DNA of 64,000 nt from contig NZ_JACCBF010000001.1 in the NCBI RefSeq assembly GCF_013409625.1, positions 1 to 64,000 on the forward strand, written 5' to 3'. This stretch comes from Nocardioides kongjuensis. Its GTDB lineage: Bacteria > Actinomycetota > Actinomycetes > Propionibacteriales > Nocardioidaceae. This document shows, piece after piece, positions 63,212 to 64,000 of the stretch (positions are counted from its first letter, which is position 1; each line of letters opens with the position of its first letter). Position numbers and translations under genes: made by a program. Below the pieces are notes generated by a model. That model was not told where the DNA came from. It did not search any database and saw only the letters and a list, made by a program, of their open reading frames with translations.

Positions 63212-64000
63212 TGCGCACCTCCGGTCGCCGACAGCGCCTGGAGGTCGAGCAGGAAGGTCAGGTCGAAGTTGGCGAAGTCGCCGGGTGCCGCCCGGTCACT
63301 GCCCTCGGCGAAGGCGACCAGCCCGGTCATCACGCCGTCGATGTCGTCGCGGCCGGCGAGCAGGGTGCGGACCACCGGTTCCATGTCCTCGAGCTGGGCG
63401 ACGAGGTCCTCGCGCACGGCCGCGGTCAGCGGCGTGGCGACGGCGTCGAACCGGCTCAGCGACTCCATCGCCGTGACCAGCTGCGCGCGCTGCCGGTCGA
63501 AGGTGGTGACCAGCCCGGAGAGGGCGGTGAGGGAGCGGGTGATGTCAGGCAGGTCGCCGGCCAGCCGGATGGTCAGCCGGTCCAGCGCGGCGGTCAGCCG
63601 GTCGACCCGCGGGAAGTCTGCGTTCAGGTCGGTGACCGCGGTGTCGAGGCGGTGCAGGAGGCGTCGCACGTCGTCGGCGTTGCCGGTCAGCGCCGCGTTG
63701 AGCTGGTCGATGATCGTGGAGATGTCGGCGAAGCTGCCGCCGGTGACCACCGTGGACAGCGCGCTGAGCAGGTCGGTCACGTCGGGTGCGCTGCCGGTCG
63801 CGGCGACCGGGAGGGTTGCCCCGTCGGCCAGCACGGCTCCGGTGTCGCCGGGGAAGAGCTGCACGAACGCCGTCCCCATGGGGGAGGTCAGGCGGATCTC
63901 GGCGCGCGAGGTGTCGCGCAGCCGCACGGACGTCGACAGCGCGAGCTCGACCTCGGCGACGTAGTCGCCCGCCTCGACCGCGGTGACCTGCCCGACGGTG
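63208..64000 (-). CDS. MCE family protein, partial (N-terminus beyond window)
   Basis: The frame is open to the window edge. The visible 263 residues start TVGQVTAVEAGDYVAEVELALSTSVRLRDTSRAEI (split here for length) and include the MCE strand LTSPMGTAFVQLFPGDTG, then a long amphipathic helical needle region. Equivalent to MceD/MceE. Couples to the next gene by GTGA. The upstream mce genes and permeases should lie beyond 64000. Confidence 0.88.
   Translation of the reverse strand, partial: TVGQVTAVEAGDYVAEVELALSTSVRLRDTSRAEIRLTSPMGTAFVQLFPGDTGAVLADGATLPVAATGSAPDVTDLLSALSTVVTGGSFADISTIIDQLNAALTGNADDVRRLLHRLDTAVTDLNADFPRVDRLTAALDRLTIRLAGDLPDITRSLTALSGLVTTFDRQRAQLVTAMESLSRFDAVATPLTAAVREDLVAQLEDMEPVVRTLLAGRDDIDGVMTGLVAFAEGSDRAAPGDFANFDLTFLLDLQALSATGGAQ

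Overview
The window is GC-rich (roughly 70% or more), densely coded DNA from an actinobacterium, most likely Nocardioides or another member of the Nocardioidaceae. Support comes from strong G/C third positions, many GTG starts, WhiB, MtrAB-LpqB, LytR-CpsA-Psr proteins, F420 genes and an MCE operon. From memory, about 1-56 kb follows a block conserved across Actinobacteria (in M. tuberculosis roughly Rv3240c to Rv3276c): purK/purE, acyl-CoA dehydrogenase, LCP protein, TIGR03089, manC, fbiAB, whiB, DUF3499, phosphomannomutase, ahcY, mtrAB-lpqB, comF, hpf. Lineage-specific islands interrupt it.

Layout. 0-5 kb: purine genes, a lipoprotein, a TetR regulator divergent from an acyl-CoA dehydrogenase, a secreted protein. 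5.4-7.7 kb: a sortase flanked by two paralogous LPNTG surface proteins. 7.7-17.3 kb: GH6-like lipoprotein, DUF1059, enoyl-CoA hydratase, two LCP proteins, thioesterase, LysR with a PLP enzyme, F420-dependent reductase, inositol-phosphatase family enzyme. 17.3-25.2 kb: a galactan locus (two GT2 enzymes, PAP2 protein, Glf, GlfT2, Wzm, Wzt). 25.2-41.6 kb: PGRP amidase, TIGR03089, manC, repeat region, DUF3105, fbiB/fbiA, whiB, large GT2 membrane protein, DUF5719, DUF1025, DUF3499, pmm, Trm112-like, SIS. 41.7-48.7 kb: EspC/WXG100-like pair, PH protein, acyltransferase, DUF808, FMN-riboswitch ribH, MFS pump. 48.7-56.5 kb: ahcY, mtrA-mtrB-lpqB, comF, a structured RNA, hpf. 56.5-64 kb: NarL regulator, YcaQ/AlkZ-like glycosylase, aldehyde dehydrogenase, FadD and the end of an MCE operon.

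How the genes fit together. Cell-envelope work dominates: galactan assembly and export, GDP-mannose supply, LCP attachment of wall polymers, wall hydrolysis, sortase anchoring and MtrAB control. A second theme is lipid/steroid-type catabolism and uptake (acyl-CoA dehydrogenase, hydratase, thioesterase, FadD, MCE), with F420 chemistry beside it.

Most unusual signals. (1) A candidate structured RNA of about 264 nt between comF and hpf/raiA, closed by a perfect 13-bp helix joining its ends. (2) A dispersed two-tier hairpin element in three copies whose stems differ in compensatory fashion while the flanking and loop sequences are kept. (3) About twenty leaderless promoters with a TANNNT-type -10 box 6-8 nt before the start codon. 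(4) Two leaderless mini-ORFs that end in a four-base stop/start overlap with the next gene. No tRNA, rRNA, CRISPR array, prophage or transposase gene was found.
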